NCBI GenBank assembly: GCA_029959555.1
Contig: JASCPI010000029.1
Span: forward strand, 1-63,522
DNA from: Lysobacteraceae bacterium PS02065
GTDB taxonomy: Bacteria; Pseudomonadota; Gammaproteobacteria; Xanthomonadales; Rhodanobacteraceae
Length of the DNA: 63,522 nt
Direction: 5' to 3'
Below the pieces are notes generated by a model. That model was given only the letters and a program-made list of their open reading frames with translations. It had not been told where the DNA came from and did not search any database. Positions 9,443 through 18,221 of this stretch are shown here, in pieces (the stretch's first letter is position 1; every line of letters starts with the position of its first letter). The position numbers were made by a program, and so were the translations under genes.

Positions 9443-9609
9443 AGCGGTCGGTCGGCCTGCGATCGATTGCCGTCACCGCGAGGTACGACGTGCAGGGCCA
9501 CGTCACCGCTCGATATCGTCATGCCTCAGGTTCGTGTGCGTGACCGGCTGCAGCGGATGACCCGTTCGCCGGCATCCTTTTCTTCTTTTTCGGCATGCAT
9601 AGGGCGGGC

Positions 9610-9927
9610 ATGGACCCCGATTCGGTGAAGGTGGACATCGTTCGCGCCTTGTCCGCCTTGATGGCGTCCGAGCCGCGGCATCGCAGCGAGCTGGATGCGT
9701 GGATCCGCAACGCCTCGCAGGCAAGGGCGTTGATGGAGCAGGACGACGGCACCCTCATGGTCCCTCACGTCGTGTGGCACTACATCGATGACGCCGACAT
9801 TCGGCTGAAGGACCGGCACTATGCCGAAGCCCAGCTCCAGGGGCTCGTGGATGCCCTCGAGGCCTGGACAGGGACATCGTTGACCGGTGTGATTCCACCT
9901 GTCGCCGTGAGAACGGGCGTTCGCTGA
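9610..9927 (+). CDS. Small hypothetical protein
   Basis: 105 residues from the ATG at 9610, which has AGGG five bases upstream. Another in-frame ATG lies at 9595. The codon third positions are G/C-rich as in neighbouring genes, and the product has a balanced, soluble composition (DIVRALSALMASEPRHRSEL, VPHVVWHYIDDADIRLKD), so it looks translated. There is no signal peptide, membrane segment or known motif. I do not recognise a family. It lies between uppP and the convergent hydroxylase gene and is probably monocistronic. Confidence 0.5.
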   Translation: MDPDSVKVDIVRALSALMASEPRHRSELDAWIRNASQARALMEQDDGTLMVPHVVWHYIDDADIRLKDRHYAEAQLQGLVDALEAWTGTSLTGVIPPVAVRTGVR

Positions 9928-9987
9928 GAGGCAAGCCCTACGTCGACGGCGCGGCACGCAGTCCGCTGCCTGCTTCTGCGGTCGCGC

Positions 9988-11319
9988 TCAGCGCGCGTGC
10001 GCGGGATCCACGAGCGGGTCGGCGAGTCGCGCCTCGGCGTTGAAGTCGGCGATCGCGACCACGAGCGACGTGCAGGCCTCGACTTCGACCTCGGTGAGGT
10101 ACGGGTTCCACGAGTCCATCAGGATCACGACGCGCGTGCGCTCGCTGCGGTTCCAGGCCTCGTGCAGGAACGTGTCGTCGAACGTGAAACAGCGGCCCTG
10201 TACCCATTCGCGGTCTTCGCCGCCGACGCGCAGGGCGCCGTCGCCGGGCACGATCAGCGGGAAGTGGGTCACGACGCGCGTATTGGTCACGCCGCGATGC
10301 GCGCGGATGTGCGAGCCGGCGGTGAGCTTGGAGTACAGGCACTCGGGCGCATGGCCGGCGAGTCGCACGATCGGTGCGGCATCGAGCGTGGCCGCGGTAA
10401 CCGGGCAGCGCCGGCAGTTGTCCTCGAAGCGCTCGCCGTGGCGATAGAAGAAGTACGCGTCCCAACGCGGTTCGCCACGCGTACCGGTCAGCGCATCGGA
10501 GGTCGACTTGCCGGGATTGACCTTGAGGAACGACTGGAAGGCCGCGGCATCGTCGATGACCGCGTCGAGCTCGGCGCGGATCGCGTCGTAGCGATCCTCG
10601 AACAGCGCATACCAGGGGAACAGGTCGCGATCGAACCACGCGGTCGTCGGCAGGTCCGGCACGTAGAGGAACGACGGTTTCTGGCGTGGATCGGGATACG
10701 CGGCAGGCAGGTCGCCGAGGTAGATCGCGAGCGCCTTCTCGACGCGTGCGAGCGCATCACGGCCGTGACGTTCGCGCAGCGGTGCGATCGAGGCGTCGAA
10801 CAGCGCGGCGCGGCCGTTGTCGATCACGTCCATCGCATGGCGCACGGGGGCGAGCAGCGCGGGCGCGGTCGTCGCTTCATTCAGCCAGCGACCCTGCCGT
10901 TGCGCCGTCGTGACCGCGCCGTAGTACGCCGCGAGCGCGTCGCGATGGCGGCCGAGGGCCTCGAGCTGGAGACCGGCCTGCAGGCGTGCGATGAAGAATT
11001 CCGGGTCGAGCCTGACCGCTTCGCGGAACGACGCGAGCGCTTCCTCGCCGCGTCCGGCCGCGCGCATCGCGAGGCCAAGGTTGCGCTGTGTCGTGGCATC
11101 GAGAGGAAGCGCGTCGCGCGCCCGCGTGAGCCGCTCGAGCGCGTCGTCGACACGGCCCGAGGCGAGTGCGCGCAGGCCGAGGTGGGACAGGGCTTCGGCC
11201 TGGGCCGGTTCGGCATCGAGCACGCGTGCGTAGAGCAGGTCCGCCTCGCCGATGCGGCCCTGTTCGGCGCATCGGCGCGCCTCGGCGAGCGTGGCTTCGA
11301 GCGGCGCGCCGGCATGCAT
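9988..11319 (-). CDS. TPR protein with aspartyl/asparaginyl beta-hydroxylase domain
   Basis: 443 residues from the ATG at 11319. Residues about 5-135 form three TPR units. Residues about 255-410 are an AspH-type 2-oxoglutarate/Fe(II) dioxygenase fold, with His341 in IRAHRGVTN, His352 in VVTHFPL, and the FDDTFLHEAWN segment with His386. The family hydroxylates Asp or Asn side chains, and the second iron ligand is often a non-carboxylate, as seems the case here. The TPR part probably selects a protein or peptide substrate. It is the last gene of a tight minus-strand operon (8 bp after the YbhB gene, itself 21 bp after the TPR-sulfotransferase-like gene), which suggests a joint role in modifying a protein or peptide. 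The substrate is unknown. Confidence 0.85.
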   Translation of the reverse strand: MHAGAPLEATLAEARRCAEQGRIGEADLLYARVLDAEPAQAEALSHLGLRALASGRVDDALERLTRARDALPLDATTQRNLGLAMRAAGRGEEALASFREAVRLDPEFFIARLQAGLQLEALGRHRDALAAYYGAVTTAQRQGRWLNEATTAPALLAPVRHAMDVIDNGRAALFDASIAPLRERHGRDALARVEKALAIYLGDLPAAYPDPRQKPSFLYVPDLPTTAWFDRDLFPWYALFEDRYDAIRAELDAVIDDAAAFQSFLKVNPGKSTSDALTGTRGEPRWDAYFFYRHGERFEDNCRRCPVTAATLDAAPIVRLAGHAPECLYSKLTAGSHIRAHRGVTNTRVVTHFPLIVPGDGALRVGGEDREWVQGRCFTFDDTFLHEAWNRSERTRVVILMDSWNPYLTEVEVEACTSLVVAIADFNAEARLADPLVDPAHAR

Positions 11320-11327
11320 CGGGACGA

Positions 11328-11960
11328 TCAGCCGGCGACGGCGGGGTTCAGCGTGTAGGTGCCCACGTGCTCCGCCTCGGCGAGGACGTGGCCGTGCATC
11401 GCGTCGCGCAGCGCCGTCACGTCGAAGCCCTCGGCAAGTCCGAGCGACGCGATGTCGAGCGCGTACACTCGGAAGTGGTAGTGATGCAGGAGTTCGTCGT
11501 TCCACGGCGGACACGGGCCGTCGTAGCCGCGGTACTCGCCGCCCATGTCGGCGTCGCCCGCGAACCAGCCCGTGTAGTCGTTGCGACCCTGCACGGCTCC
11601 CGCAGGTCCCGGAGGGGACGTGCGGCCGCGCGCGACGACGCCGTCGGCGCTGCTGCCTTCGGCGATCGACGTGACCGACGGTGCGATGTCGGCGACGAGC
11701 CAGTGCACGAACTCGGTGCGCGGCAGCGACGCGGGAACCGTGCGGCCTTGCTGGTTCACGTCGTCACCGACGGTCGGCACGTCCGGATCGATGCAGGTCA
11801 CGACGAACGAGCGCGTGCCTTCGGGCGCGTCGCGCCAGGCGAGGTGCGGGTTGCGGTTCGCCGAGAGTACGCAGGGTTCGCCGGCGTCGCCGCGGCGACC
11901 GAACGCGAACGTCGACGGGATCGGCTGGCCGTCCGCGAAGCTGTCACTGTGCAGGTGCAT
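11328..11960 (-). CDS. YbhB/YbcL family protein (bacterial PEBP/Raf kinase inhibitor-like)
   Basis: 210 residues from the ATG at 11960 (AGGAA 6 nt upstream). PEBP-fold signatures are visible: NRNPHLAWRDAPEGTRSFVV, CIDPDVP, FVHWLVADI, GYDGPCPPWND and HHYHFRVYALD. These form the ligand pocket of phosphatidylethanolamine-binding proteins. There is no signal peptide, so a cytoplasmic location is likely, unlike E. coli YbcL. The biochemical role of bacterial members is not well established. It is the middle gene of the TPR-sulfotransferase/YbhB/AspH operon. Confidence 0.9.
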   Translation of the reverse strand: MHLHSDSFADGQPIPSTFAFGRRGDAGEPCVLSANRNPHLAWRDAPEGTRSFVVTCIDPDVPTVGDDVNQQGRTVPASLPRTEFVHWLVADIAPSVTSIAEGSSADGVVARGRTSPPGPAGAVQGRNDYTGWFAGDADMGGEYRGYDGPCPPWNDELLHHYHFRVYALDIASLGLAEGFDVTALRDAMHGHVLAEAEHVGTYTLNPAVAG

Positions 11961-11981
11961 GCGGTGTTCCTCGTGTCGGCG

Positions 11982-14093
11982 TCAGACGAGCGGCGTCGCG
12001 GCCTGGCCGGTGACGCGCGCGAACGCGGCGGCCAGCGTGTCCGCGTAACGCTCGCAGTGGCCGTCGTCGAAGCGGGCCGGCAGCCCGCCGATGGCGTGGG
12101 TGACGCGCGCACTGCGCGTGCCGGGCGTCAGCGCGTCGACACCGACGAAGCGCGCGAGCTCCGCGCCGGCACCGGCGGGATCGGCGAGCACCTTCTCGGC
12201 ATTCACGACGAGATGGGGCAGGCCGCCGTGCTCGACGACGAAGCGTGCGTGCTGGTGGGCGCGCTCGAGCCACTCGACGCTGCGGTCGATGTCGCCGAAC
12301 GCGGTCAGCGGCAGCCAGCCGAAGGCCATCCAGTTGAGCAGTGCGTCGCGCGGGTCGTTGTCGACGACGATGACGCGCGTGCCCGGCAGGAAGCGGCGCG
12401 CGAACACGAGGAAGCGGGCATCCCAGCGCGGGATCCAGTCGACCAGCGGCTTGTCGAGGTCGACGCCGGCAGCGCGCAGCGGCGCGAGGTACTCCTCGCG
12501 CAGCGCCTCGATGCCGGCATCGTGCATCTCGCTGTGGGTGTGGTCGAACGCGCGCACGTCGAAACCGTCGTTGCGCACGCCCGCGACGCGGTCGCTGAGC
12601 ACGCTCAGGCTGCCGTGGTCCTCGAGCAGCGCGGCGATGCGTTCGACGCCGCTGCCCGGTGTGCCGATGAGCAGGATCGGTGCGTGCTTCCACGGTGCGC
12701 CTTCGGCATCGGCGAGGACACGGTCGTACTCGACCGGCAGCGTCTCGAGCGTCGGCAGCGCCATCGGCATGCCCTGCTGCGCCCCCGCGAAATGGCGCAC
12801 CGCCTCTTCGTACTGGCCGAGCGCGTCGAAGATGCGGCCCTGGTAGTGGAGGCCACGGCGCGCCTGCGATTCGTTCACGGGCTTGCCCGAGAAACCATCG
12901 AGCAGGGCCTGGGCCGCGGTCGCGTCGCCGTCGCGGAGATGCGCGCGCACGAGGATGAAGGCGGCGTCGATGTCGTCGGGGCGCTTCTCGAGCGCTTCAC
13001 CGGCGAGCGTGCGCGCCGCGTCGAAGTCGCCGCAGAGCTCGCGCAACTGGGCGAGCTGGCTCGCGATCACGGGGTTGTCCGGATGGCGGTCGCGCAGGAC
13101 CTGCCAGTCGGAGGCCGCATCCTTCTCGCGTCCCATGCCGGCCAGCAGTGCGGCGCGCTCGGTGCGCCAGCGTTCTTCCTGCTGCGGCTGCGAGGCGATG
13201 CGCTCGTCGAGCAGCTGCAGCGCCTCGTCGCGGCGGCCGAGACGGCCGAGGCACCACGTCAGCGCCTGCAGGCCGGCCTCGTGGTCGGGGCGTCGCTCGA
13301 GCGCGGCGCGGTACTGCTCCACCGCGTCCTCGAGCTTGCCCTGGGCGCGGAACGCATCACCGAGGCCCAGCAGGCCGGCCAGTTCGAAGCCACGCGCGTT
13401 GAGCAGTGCGCGCATGTGGGGCTCGGCTTCGGCGGCACGGTTGGCGTTGATGAACAGCTGGCCGAGCGCATTGCTCGCGTGCGGCATGCCGGGGCGCAGG
13501 CGCAGCGCGGTCTGGAACGATTGTTCCGCGAACGCGAGCATGCCGCGCTTGCTGAAGCCGCGGCCGAGCGAGAACGCGACGGCGGGGTCGTTCGGGGCGA
13601 GATCGGCCGCGCGCGTGAGGTGCTTCATCGCGGTGTCGACGTCGTCGGCGTCGAGCGCGAGCATGCCGAGGCCGGTCAGGGCCTGCGGGTCCTCGGTCGC
13701 GCGCAGCGCGGTGCGGAAATGCTGCTCGGCGAGCTTCGGCTCGCTCGTCAGCAGGGCGAGGTGGCCCAGCGAGGAATGCGCGCCGGCGATGTTCGGATCG
13801 AGCGTGAGCACGCGCTCGTAGGCTTCGCGCGCCAGGCGGTAGTCGCCCGATTCGGAGTGGATCGCACCGAGCATGAGCAGCAGGCCCGGCTGTTCCGGCG
13901 CGAGCTGGTGCGCGCGCGTGATGAGGCTGGCGCTCTCGACGAGGTCGCCGCGGTCACGGCGCACGATGCCGAGCAGGCGCAGCACCTCGCCGTCGAGCGG
14001 GTTGTCGGCGAGCAGGGCGCGGTAACCGGTCTCGGCTTCGTCGAGGCGCCCCTGGCGGTGCAGTTCCAGCGTTTCTTTCAGCATGTCCGTCAT
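11982..14093 (-). CDS. TPR protein with degenerate sulfotransferase-like C-terminal domain
   Basis: 703 residues from the ATG at 14093. Residues 1-440 hold about 11 TPR units. Residues about 470-690 align in layout with the TPR-sulfotransferase family. The 5'-phosphosulfate loop, normally of the type GxPRSGTT, reads GTPGSGVER here (about 477-485), so the Arg and both Thr are lost. The remaining sulfotransferase-like landmarks (RRFLPGTRVIVVDNDPRDALLNW, FVVEHGGLPHLVVNAEKVL) are kept. It may bind protein without sulfating it, or use a different donor. It is the first gene of the operon with ybhB-like and AspH genes. A divergent AAA ATPase gene starts 99 bp away. Confidence 0.8.
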   Translation of the reverse strand: MTDMLKETLELHRQGRLDEAETGYRALLADNPLDGEVLRLLGIVRRDRGDLVESASLITRAHQLAPEQPGLLLMLGAIHSESGDYRLAREAYERVLTLDPNIAGAHSSLGHLALLTSEPKLAEQHFRTALRATEDPQALTGLGMLALDADDVDTAMKHLTRAADLAPNDPAVAFSLGRGFSKRGMLAFAEQSFQTALRLRPGMPHASNALGQLFINANRAAEAEPHMRALLNARGFELAGLLGLGDAFRAQGKLEDAVEQYRAALERRPDHEAGLQALTWCLGRLGRRDEALQLLDERIASQPQQEERWRTERAALLAGMGREKDAASDWQVLRDRHPDNPVIASQLAQLRELCGDFDAARTLAGEALEKRPDDIDAAFILVRAHLRDGDATAAQALLDGFSGKPVNESQARRGLHYQGRIFDALGQYEEAVRHFAGAQQGMPMALPTLETLPVEYDRVLADAEGAPWKHAPILLIGTPGSGVERIAALLEDHGSLSVLSDRVAGVRNDGFDVRAFDHTHSEMHDAGIEALREEYLAPLRAAGVDLDKPLVDWIPRWDARFLVFARRFLPGTRVIVVDNDPRDALLNWMAFGWLPLTAFGDIDRSVEWLERAHQHARFVVEHGGLPHLVVNAEKVLADPAGAGAELARFVGVDALTPGTRSARVTHAIGGLPARFDDGHCERYADTLAAAFARVTGQAATPLV

Positions 14094-14192
14094 CGTGTGG
14101 AGGCGCGGGGCGGCCGCGCGGGAAACGCCCATTATGCCGCAGCCCGGCGTGCTAGGCTCTGGCCCCTTTTCGAGCGGCGCGACCGGCAACAC

Positions 14193-15671
14193 ATGGGTGC
14201 GAATCAGGATCTCGCAACGCTGCTGCGCGCACGTACCCCGCTGCTCGTGGTCGAATCGGCCGAGGAAGGCCGCGTCGTCGAGGCGTTCCGGCACGCCATC
14301 TCGCAGGTGCTGCGCCCGCTCTACACCTGGAGCATCACCGACGGCCTCGTGCGCCTGGACATGGACGACGAGGAAAGCCGGGGGCTTCCCGACGCGAGCC
14401 TGACCCTCGGCGCGATCAAGCAGTTTCCCGAAGCGGGCGTGTTCCTGCTGCTCGATTTCCAGCCCTACCTGCGCTATCCGATGACGTTGCGCCTCATGCG
14501 CGAGATCGTGCAGCGCCAGGGCACCGCCGCACACACGCTGGTGCTGGTCGGCGCGCGTTTCGAGATGCCCGACGACCTCGTCGCCTACATGACGCGCTTC
14601 GAGCTGGCCCTGCCGGATGCGCAGGCGCTCGCGCAGATCGTGCGCGAAGAGGCGTTCCAGTACTCGCGCGAGCACGGCGGCCGCCGTGTCGAGGTCGATG
14701 CCGAGGCGGCGCGCGCGATCGTGCGCAACCTCGCCGGCCTCACCGACGCCGACGCGCGCCGCATCGTTCGCAAGCTCATCTACGACGACGGCGCGCTGAC
14801 CGCCGACGACGTGCCGCGCCTGGCCGAGGCCAAGTTCCGCCTGCTCGATCGCGACAGCCTGCTGCACTTCGAATACGAGACCGCGCGCTTCGCCGACGTG
14901 GCCGGCCTCGCGCGCCTCAAGCGCTGGGTGCAGCAGCGCGAGCCCGCGTTCCTCGGCAAGCGCATGCCGGTCAAGCTCGATCCGCCCAAGGGCATGCTGC
15001 TGCTCGGCGTGCAGGGCTGCGGCAAGAGCCTCGCCGCGAAGGCGGTGGCCGGCGGTTTCGGCGTGCCGCTGCTGCGCCTGGACATCGGCACGCTCTACAA
15101 CAAGTACCACGGCGAGACCGAGCGCAACCTGCGCGCCGCGCTCAAGAGCGCCGAACTGCTCGCGCCGTGCGTGCTGTGGCTGGACGAGATCGAGAAGGCG
15201 CTCGCCGCCGAGAGCAACGACGACGGCGTGTCGCGTCGCGTGCTCGGCTACCTGCTCACGTGGATGGCCGAGCGCAAGGCACCGGTGTTCCTCGTCGCGA
15301 CCGCGAACGACGTGCAGGCGCTGCCGCCCGAACTGCTGCGCAAGGGCCGCTTCGACGAGATCTTCTTCGTCGACCTGCCCGACGCGACCACGCGCGCGGA
15401 GGTACTGCGCATCCACCTCGCGCGCCGCGGCCTCGATGCCGACGCGTTCGACCGCGCCGCGCTCGCCGAGGTCTCCGAAGGCTTCTCGGGCGCCGAACTC
15501 GAGCAGCTCGTGGTCGCTGCGCTGTACGCCGCGGCCGCCGAGGGCAAGCCGCTCGAGACCCGCCACCTCGACGAGGAGGCGCGGGCCACGCGCCCGCTGT
15601 CGGTGATCATGGCCGATCGTGTCGAGGCGCTGCGCGCCTGGGCGCGCGAGAGGACGGTGCCGGCGGATTGA
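14193..15671 (+). CDS. AAA-family ATPase (Ycf46/SpoVK-like)
   Basis: 492 residues from the ATG at 14193. The N-terminal ~240 residues are a non-catalytic P-loop-like domain (LLVVESAEEGRVVEAF, FLLLDFQPYL). The C-terminal half is a single AAA+ module with Walker A GVQGCGKSLAAKA, Walker B LWLDEIEKAL, sensor 1 VATAND, Arg-finger region RKGRFDEIFFVDLP, and the lid motif GFSGAELEQLV. This arrangement matches the Ycf46-type proteins found in cyanobacteria and many proteobacteria, whose client is not well defined. It probably acts as a cytoplasmic hexameric remodeller. It is divergent from the TPR/AspH operon, and a functional tie is possible but unproven. Confidence 0.88.
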   Translation: MGANQDLATLLRARTPLLVVESAEEGRVVEAFRHAISQVLRPLYTWSITDGLVRLDMDDEESRGLPDASLTLGAIKQFPEAGVFLLLDFQPYLRYPMTLRLMREIVQRQGTAAHTLVLVGARFEMPDDLVAYMTRFELALPDAQALAQIVREEAFQYSREHGGRRVEVDAEAARAIVRNLAGLTDADARRIVRKLIYDDGALTADDVPRLAEAKFRLLDRDSLLHFEYETARFADVAGLARLKRWVQQREPAFLGKRMPVKLDPPKGMLLLGVQGCGKSLAAKAVAGGFGVPLLRLDIGTLYNKYHGETERNLRAALKSAELLAPCVLWLDEIEKALAAESNDDGVSRRVLGYLLTWMAERKAPVFLVATANDVQALPPELLRKGRFDEIFFVDLPDATTRAEVLRIHLARRGLDADAFDRAALAEVSEGFSGAELEQLVVAALYAAAAEGKPLETRHLDEEARATRPLSVIMADRVEALRAWARERTVPAD

Positions 15672-15724
15672 GGGTGTAGCGGTCTGCAGCCGGAAGAGGC
15701 CTGCTCGGATTCGAGGGAGCGAAG

Positions 15725-16201
15725 ATGATCCGGAGTGCGTTGTTCATCGCGTTGTCGATCGCGGCATCGTCGTCATGGGCGTGCACGAGGACCGGGCCGC
15801 CGGATCAAGCGAAGCTCGCGGACTACAGCGTGCTCGTCGTCGAGGTGACCGGCATTCACCTGACCGCCTACGAGGCGTACAGGCTCGCCGGGCGAGGTGA
15901 CGAGTCGCGCGGGAAGCCCTCCTCCATCTTTGCGCACTACGGAGGGATCGCGGGATGGACGGCCGAGTTCACGGTCGACGTGCTGGTCGATCGCGTCGTG
16001 TCGGGAGCGAGCGAACCGGCGAGGACATTGACGCTATCCGACTGCGCGCTGCCCATCCCCACCCTCAAGGAGAAGGGCATCGCCGTCGTGCCGCGCGAAG
16101 GCGTCGAGGCGAGGACGAGGGTCGTATGGGCCAGCGAAGGCGAGCGTTATGCGTCGTGGGCACGCCAGCTCGGTGTGTCCGAAACGGGCTCGGGGGAATG
16201 A
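15725..16201 (+). CDS. Hypothetical exported protein
   Basis: 158 residues with a good Shine-Dalgarno (GGGAG, about 6 nt before the ATG at 15725). The N-terminus is a signal peptide (MIRSALFIALSIAASSSWA), with cleavage probably just before Cys20. The residue before the Cys pattern (SWAC) does not fit a lipobox well, so it is more likely periplasmic than a lipoprotein. The body has two further Cys-free beta-rich stretches (FTVDVLVDRVVSGASEPAR) and one late Cys that could pair with Cys20. I do not recognise a family. It starts 53 bp after the AAA ATPase gene and may be co-transcribed. Confidence 0.6.
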   Translation: MIRSALFIALSIAASSSWACTRTGPPDQAKLADYSVLVVEVTGIHLTAYEAYRLAGRGDESRGKPSSIFAHYGGIAGWTAEFTVDVLVDRVVSGASEPARTLTLSDCALPIPTLKEKGIAVVPREGVEARTRVVWASEGERYASWARQLGVSETGSGE

Positions 16202-16232
16202 CGGGAACGTCTCGCCGGTGCGCGCGGCCTGA

Positions 16233-17222
16233 TCAGCCCACGTGCCGCTGCACGCGCTCGGCGATGTAGTCCTCGGTCCAGCTGCGCAGCGAGAAGTCGC
16301 GGATGAAGCCGCAGTGGCCGCCGCCGGGGGCGATGTCGAGTTCGACGTGCGCGGGCAGCACGAGTTCGCGGAAGTTCGCGACCGGGATGATCGGATCGTC
16401 GGTCGAGGTCAGGATGCTGGTCGGCACCGCGAGCGTCGACAGCCGGTCGCCGGCGATCGAGTAGCCGTCGAGGTAGTTCTCGAGCGTGCCGAAATCGGTG
16501 TGGCGCTCGACCATGATGCGCGTGAGTTCGCGCATGTTCGTGCGCAGGTCGGCGTCGTCGAACAGGCGCTTGTCGGGGAACGCGCGCTGCTTGAGCGCGA
16601 GCGACTGGCGCCATTTGCGCATGAAGTAGCTGTGGTAGAACCACGGCGCGCCTTCGATCGCGACGAGGATGTCGCGCGGGCTGATCGCGGGACAGACCGC
16701 CACGGCATGGCGCAGCGCGATGCCGGCGGCCGGGGCGCGCAGCGCGACGCGCAGCGCGAAGTTGCCGCCGAGCGAGAAACCGGCGATGCCGAGCGGCAGG
16801 TCCGGGAACATGCGCGACACCGCGCCGACCGCGCCGACGACTTCGTCGATGCGGCAGGAGTGGAACAGGTCCGGATTGAGGTGGTGCGTGTCGCCGTGGT
16901 CGCGGAAGTTGAGCCGGAACACGTCGAAGCCTTCGGCGAGCAGGCGCGAGCCCGTGTGCAGCAGGTAGCTCGAATGAACGCTGCCTTCCCAGCCGTGCAG
17001 CAGCACCACGAGGCCGCGCGGCCGTGCGAGTGCCTGCTGCGGCGTGTGGTAGCCGAGCAGGCGTACACCGTCGCCGCAGTCGAGCACGTGCTCGGTCGCG
17101 CGTCGCTCGAGCGCGGCGCGCCGGCGTGCGAACAGGATCCGGCGGATGCCACTCGAGGCGAGCACCGACTGCACGTGCGCGTTGCGCAGCAGGCGCGGCG
17201 CGCGGTAGTCGGCCGCGTTCAC
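16233..17222 (-). CDS. YheT-like alpha/beta hydrolase
   Basis: 329 residues from the GTG at 17222, whose first bases overlap the TGA of the upstream acyltransferase gene (GTGA overlap), indicating translational coupling. The alpha/beta-hydrolase fold is clear: LLHGWEGSVHSSYLLHTGS oxyanion region, RLNFRDHGDTHHLN, the nucleophile elbow GFSLGGNFALR, the late Asp in TSTDDPIIPVANF, and the His in GGGHCGF. The pattern matches the YheT/ABHD1-3 family of esterases or lipases. Pairing with an acyltransferase suggests a lipid substrate. The physiological substrate is unknown. Confidence 0.88.
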   Translation of the reverse strand: MNAADYRAPRLLRNAHVQSVLASSGIRRILFARRRAALERRATEHVLDCGDGVRLLGYHTPQQALARPRGLVVLLHGWEGSVHSSYLLHTGSRLLAEGFDVFRLNFRDHGDTHHLNPDLFHSCRIDEVVGAVGAVSRMFPDLPLGIAGFSLGGNFALRVALRAPAAGIALRHAVAVCPAISPRDILVAIEGAPWFYHSYFMRKWRQSLALKQRAFPDKRLFDDADLRTNMRELTRIMVERHTDFGTLENYLDGYSIAGDRLSTLAVPTSILTSTDDPIIPVANFRELVLPAHVELDIAPGGGHCGFIRDFSLRSWTEDYIAERVQRHVG

Positions 17223-18061
17223 GCGTCGTCGGCCGCGGCCGTGGCGGCGCCGCGGCGCAGGTCGCCGTAGCCGAGTGCGCCGATGATGCGCGCACGGCTT
17301 TCCTCGGCCATGCGGCGGCGCGCGTCGGGCGTGGATTCGACGGGCTCGAGGAAGTGCACCTCGGCATCCATCGACGGCGCACCGAGCAGGCGCAGGAAGT
17401 TTGCGGCGAAGCTTTCCTTCGCGCCGAACGGCACGTCGAGGTCCTGGCGTCCGTTGCGGCCGTAGAGCAGCGCGACCGGCTGCACGGGCACCTCGGCGTC
17501 GAGCGCGGCCTGGAAGATGCGCGCGTGGAACGTGCGGATCTGGTCGCCGCGACCGGTGCCGCCCTCGGGAAAGATCCCGACCGGCTCGCCTGCGCGAAGC
17601 TTGTCGACGACCCGCGCGCTGACCGCCGCCATCGAGTGCGTGCTGCCGCGCTGGTGGTAGATCGTGCCGGCGCGCGTGGCGAGCCAGCCGACCAGCGGCC
17701 AGCGGGCAATCTCGCTCTTGGCCACGAAGCAGATCGCGCGCTGGCTGTGCATGAGCTCGATGTCGAGCCACGAGATGTGGTTGGCCACGTACATGACCGC
17801 ACCGGGCAACGGCGTACCGAAGCGGCGGATGCGGAAGCCGAACAGGCGCACGAGCGTGCCCGACCACCAGCTGATCATGAACTGGTCGAAGCGGCGCCGG
17901 CCGACCGGGATGCGCGCGAACCACGGGTTCAGCGCCAGCACCGCGAGCGGCAGCGACAGCGCGATGTGCAGCGCGAGCAGCGGTCCGCGCACGAGGTAGC
18001 GCAGCGGCCGCATGAAGTCGCGCCGCGGCCTGGCGGACGGGAGGTCGGTGGACGGGGTCAT
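17219..18061 (-). CDS. 1-acyl-glycerol-3-phosphate acyltransferase family protein (PlsC-like)
   Basis: 280 residues from the ATG at 18061; an in-frame ATG at 18088 would add nine. The acyltransferase motifs are NHISWLD (HxxxxD catalytic block), the FPEGGTGRG block, and a membrane-inserting hydrophobic stretch near the N-terminus (YLVRGPLLALHIALSLPLAVL). The family transfers acyl chains to glycerophospholipids or ornithine-lipid precursors at the inner membrane. In many proteobacteria such extra PlsC homologues act in ornithine lipid or phospholipid remodelling. It is the first gene of a two-gene unit with the YheT-like hydrolase. Confidence 0.9.
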   Translation of the reverse strand: MTPSTDLPSARPRRDFMRPLRYLVRGPLLALHIALSLPLAVLALNPWFARIPVGRRRFDQFMISWWSGTLVRLFGFRIRRFGTPLPGAVMYVANHISWLDIELMHSQRAICFVAKSEIARWPLVGWLATRAGTIYHQRGSTHSMAAVSARVVDKLRAGEPVGIFPEGGTGRGDQIRTFHARIFQAALDAEVPVQPVALLYGRNGRQDLDVPFGAKESFAANFLRLLGAPSMDAEVHFLEPVESTPDARRRMAEESRARIIGALGYGDLRRGAATAAADDA

Positions 18062-18149
18062 CGTCGTGAATGGTAACGGATGCGTCATGATCTTCGCTGA
18101 TCGGAATGGAGCGTTCGCACGGTTCGGAAGGGCGGCCAATCGCGTATTT

Positions 18150-18215
18150 TTGGTGCAGGCCGTCGATTCAGCCGCGACGCGCGACGATGGCTGGCCCGAT
18201 CCCCTGCACCAAGGA
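18150..18215 (+). promoter_or_regulatory. 5' leader stem-loop overlapping the Shine-Dalgarno of the DUF502 gene
   Basis: A perfect 10-bp inverted repeat, TTGGTGCAGG at 18150-18159 and CCTGCACCAA at 18203-18212, with further pairing inside it (GGCC and CGTCG blocks). The right arm ends in the first two A's of AAGGA (18211-18215), the likely ribosome-binding site of the gene starting at 18222. When folded, the stem would partly mask this site. Confidence 0.5.
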
Positions 18216-18221
18216 CTCCCG

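Noticed and set aside
11166..14192. Long plus-strand open frame leading into the AAA ATPase
   Set aside because: It is antisense to the YbhB and TPR genes and very Arg/Val-rich. The AAA protein starts properly at 14193. Long shadow frames are common at this GC content.
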